Shown here: positions 63,579 to 64,000 of the stretch, in pieces
Layout of the letters: every line of letters begins with the position of its first letter
Position numbering within the stretch: position 1 is the first letter of the stretch
DNA from: Streptomyces tubercidicus
GTDB taxonomy: Bacteria; Actinomycetota; Actinomycetes; Streptomycetales; Streptomycetaceae
Length of the DNA: 64,000 nt
Direction: 5' to 3'
NCBI RefSeq assembly: GCF_027497495.1
Contig: NZ_CP114205.1
Coordinates: 2,790,001-2,854,000, forward strand
Notes under the pieces: generated by a model
Told to the model about the DNA's origin: nothing
Databases searched by the model: none
Seen by the model: the letters and a program-made list of their open reading frames with translations, nothing else
Translations under genes and position numbers: made by a program

Positions 63579-64000
63579 CTACTTCACAGGCAAGTGATAG
63601 GCGACCCGATAGCGGTCCGCGAGGGTGATGACATCGGCCGTCTCGACCGGCCGGCCGCCCGCGAAGTACGTCCGCGAGACGACCAGCACCGCATGCCCCG
63701 GCACCCCGCCCAGCGTCATCGCCTCCTCCGCCAGCGCCGGCCGGGCACCGACCTCCTCGGTGACGTTGTCCACCACCACATCGATGGCCGCCATCCGTTC
63801 GACCACCCCGCGGCCCGCCAGCGGCCCCTCCTCCGGCAGCATCACGGGCGTCCGTCCCGTCACCTCCAGGGGCTCCCACGAGGTCGAGAGCATCGACGGC
63901 TCCCCCTCCGCCCGGAAGACATAGCGCGTCCGCATCACCTTGGCCCCGTGCGGAATGCGCAGCCGGGCGGCGACCACCGCACCGGCCACCTCCTGCTCGC
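63579..64000 (-). CDS. GntR-family regulator, C-terminal UTRA domain (5' end outside window)
   Basis: About 140 C-terminal residues, open to the right edge. The visible part is a UTRA effector-binding domain: VMRTRYVFRAEGEPSMLSTSWEPLEVT with P-x4-SxS-like contacts, GRGVVERMAAIDV, VTEEVGARPALAEEAMTLG, VLVVSRTYFAGGRPVETADVITLADRYRVAYHL, the last matching the typical VE..D.....R Y end. The winged-helix DNA-binding domain is beyond the window. It lies 245 bp upstream of the amino-acid permease gene on the same strand, so it may regulate it (inference). Confidence 0.85.
   Translation of the reverse strand, partial: EQEVAGAVVAARLRIPHGAKVMRTRYVFRAEGEPSMLSTSWEPLEVTGRTPVMLPEEGPLAGRGVVERMAAIDVVVDNVTEEVGARPALAEEAMTLGGVPGHAVLVVSRTYFAGGRPVETADVITLADRYRVAYHLPVK

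Overview
The window reads as a chromosomal core segment of a Streptomyces or a very close relative. The evidence is very high GC, GTG/TTG starts next to GGAGG-type ribosome sites, and streptomycete hallmark genes: a bldK-type oligopeptide permease, mshB for mycothiol, SpoIIE-type phosphatases and a Pro/Ala-rich HtrA protease. I see no insertion sequence, phage, CRISPR array, rRNA or tRNA gene. I count 57 protein genes, including two short ones (DUF3117 and a SPOR-like protein), two that run off the window ends, and several small or uncharacterised ones.

Layout. 1-8.6 kb: end of an MFS exporter, a SUFU-domain protein, corA, a lipoprotein, a soluble PRC/MgtE-N/CBS protein overlapping a DUF1003 membrane protein, and mrp. 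8.7-14 kb: the envelope-stress operon sigE-rseA-htrA-tatB, read leftward from a recognisable ECF promoter, with a divergent O-methyltransferase. 14.8-24 kb: DUF3117, enoyl-CoA hydratase, tag with a DivIVA-like partner, a FolP2-type dihydropteroate synthase homologue, a LOG protein, dapE, a lysozyme-fold protein, a secreted Ala-rich protein, dapC and fdxA. 24-31 kb: a GNAT protein, a transglutaminase-like protein, a membrane PP2C phosphatase, a PG_binding_4 membrane protein, a DUF6113 protein and mshB. 31-35 kb: a tiny membrane protein, a DPP-IV-like peptidase and a multi-pass membrane protein. 35.4-47.5 kb: two complete five-gene oligopeptide ABC transporters facing each other (bldKA-E type rightward, a dpp/opp operon leftward). 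47.7-53.4 kb: a monooxygenase-fold protein, typA, an LpqW-like lipoprotein and a small divergent protein. 53.5-57.1 kb: a three-gene succinate dehydrogenase/fumarate reductase operon. 57.2-64 kb: a PAS-GAF-PP2C-HATPase regulator, a stand-alone HATPase, NUDIX and SPOR-like proteins, an amino-acid permease and the end of a GntR/UTRA regulator.

How the genes fit together. From memory, much of 1.9-52.6 kb follows the gene order of the Mycobacterium tuberculosis Rv1165-Rv1239c region (typA, lpqW, mshB, fdxC, dapC, dapE, LOG, folP2, DivIVA-like, tagA, DUF3117, methyltransferase, sigE-rseA-htrA-tatB, mrp, MgtE-like, corA), with the peptide-permease block inserted. This looks like an old actinobacterial core cluster for envelope stress, diaminopimelate supply and thiol/redox balance, with several conserved members still lacking a function. 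Convergent gene pairs are mostly separated by strong hairpins. Residue positions are hand counts and domain names come from motif recognition only; no database search was run.
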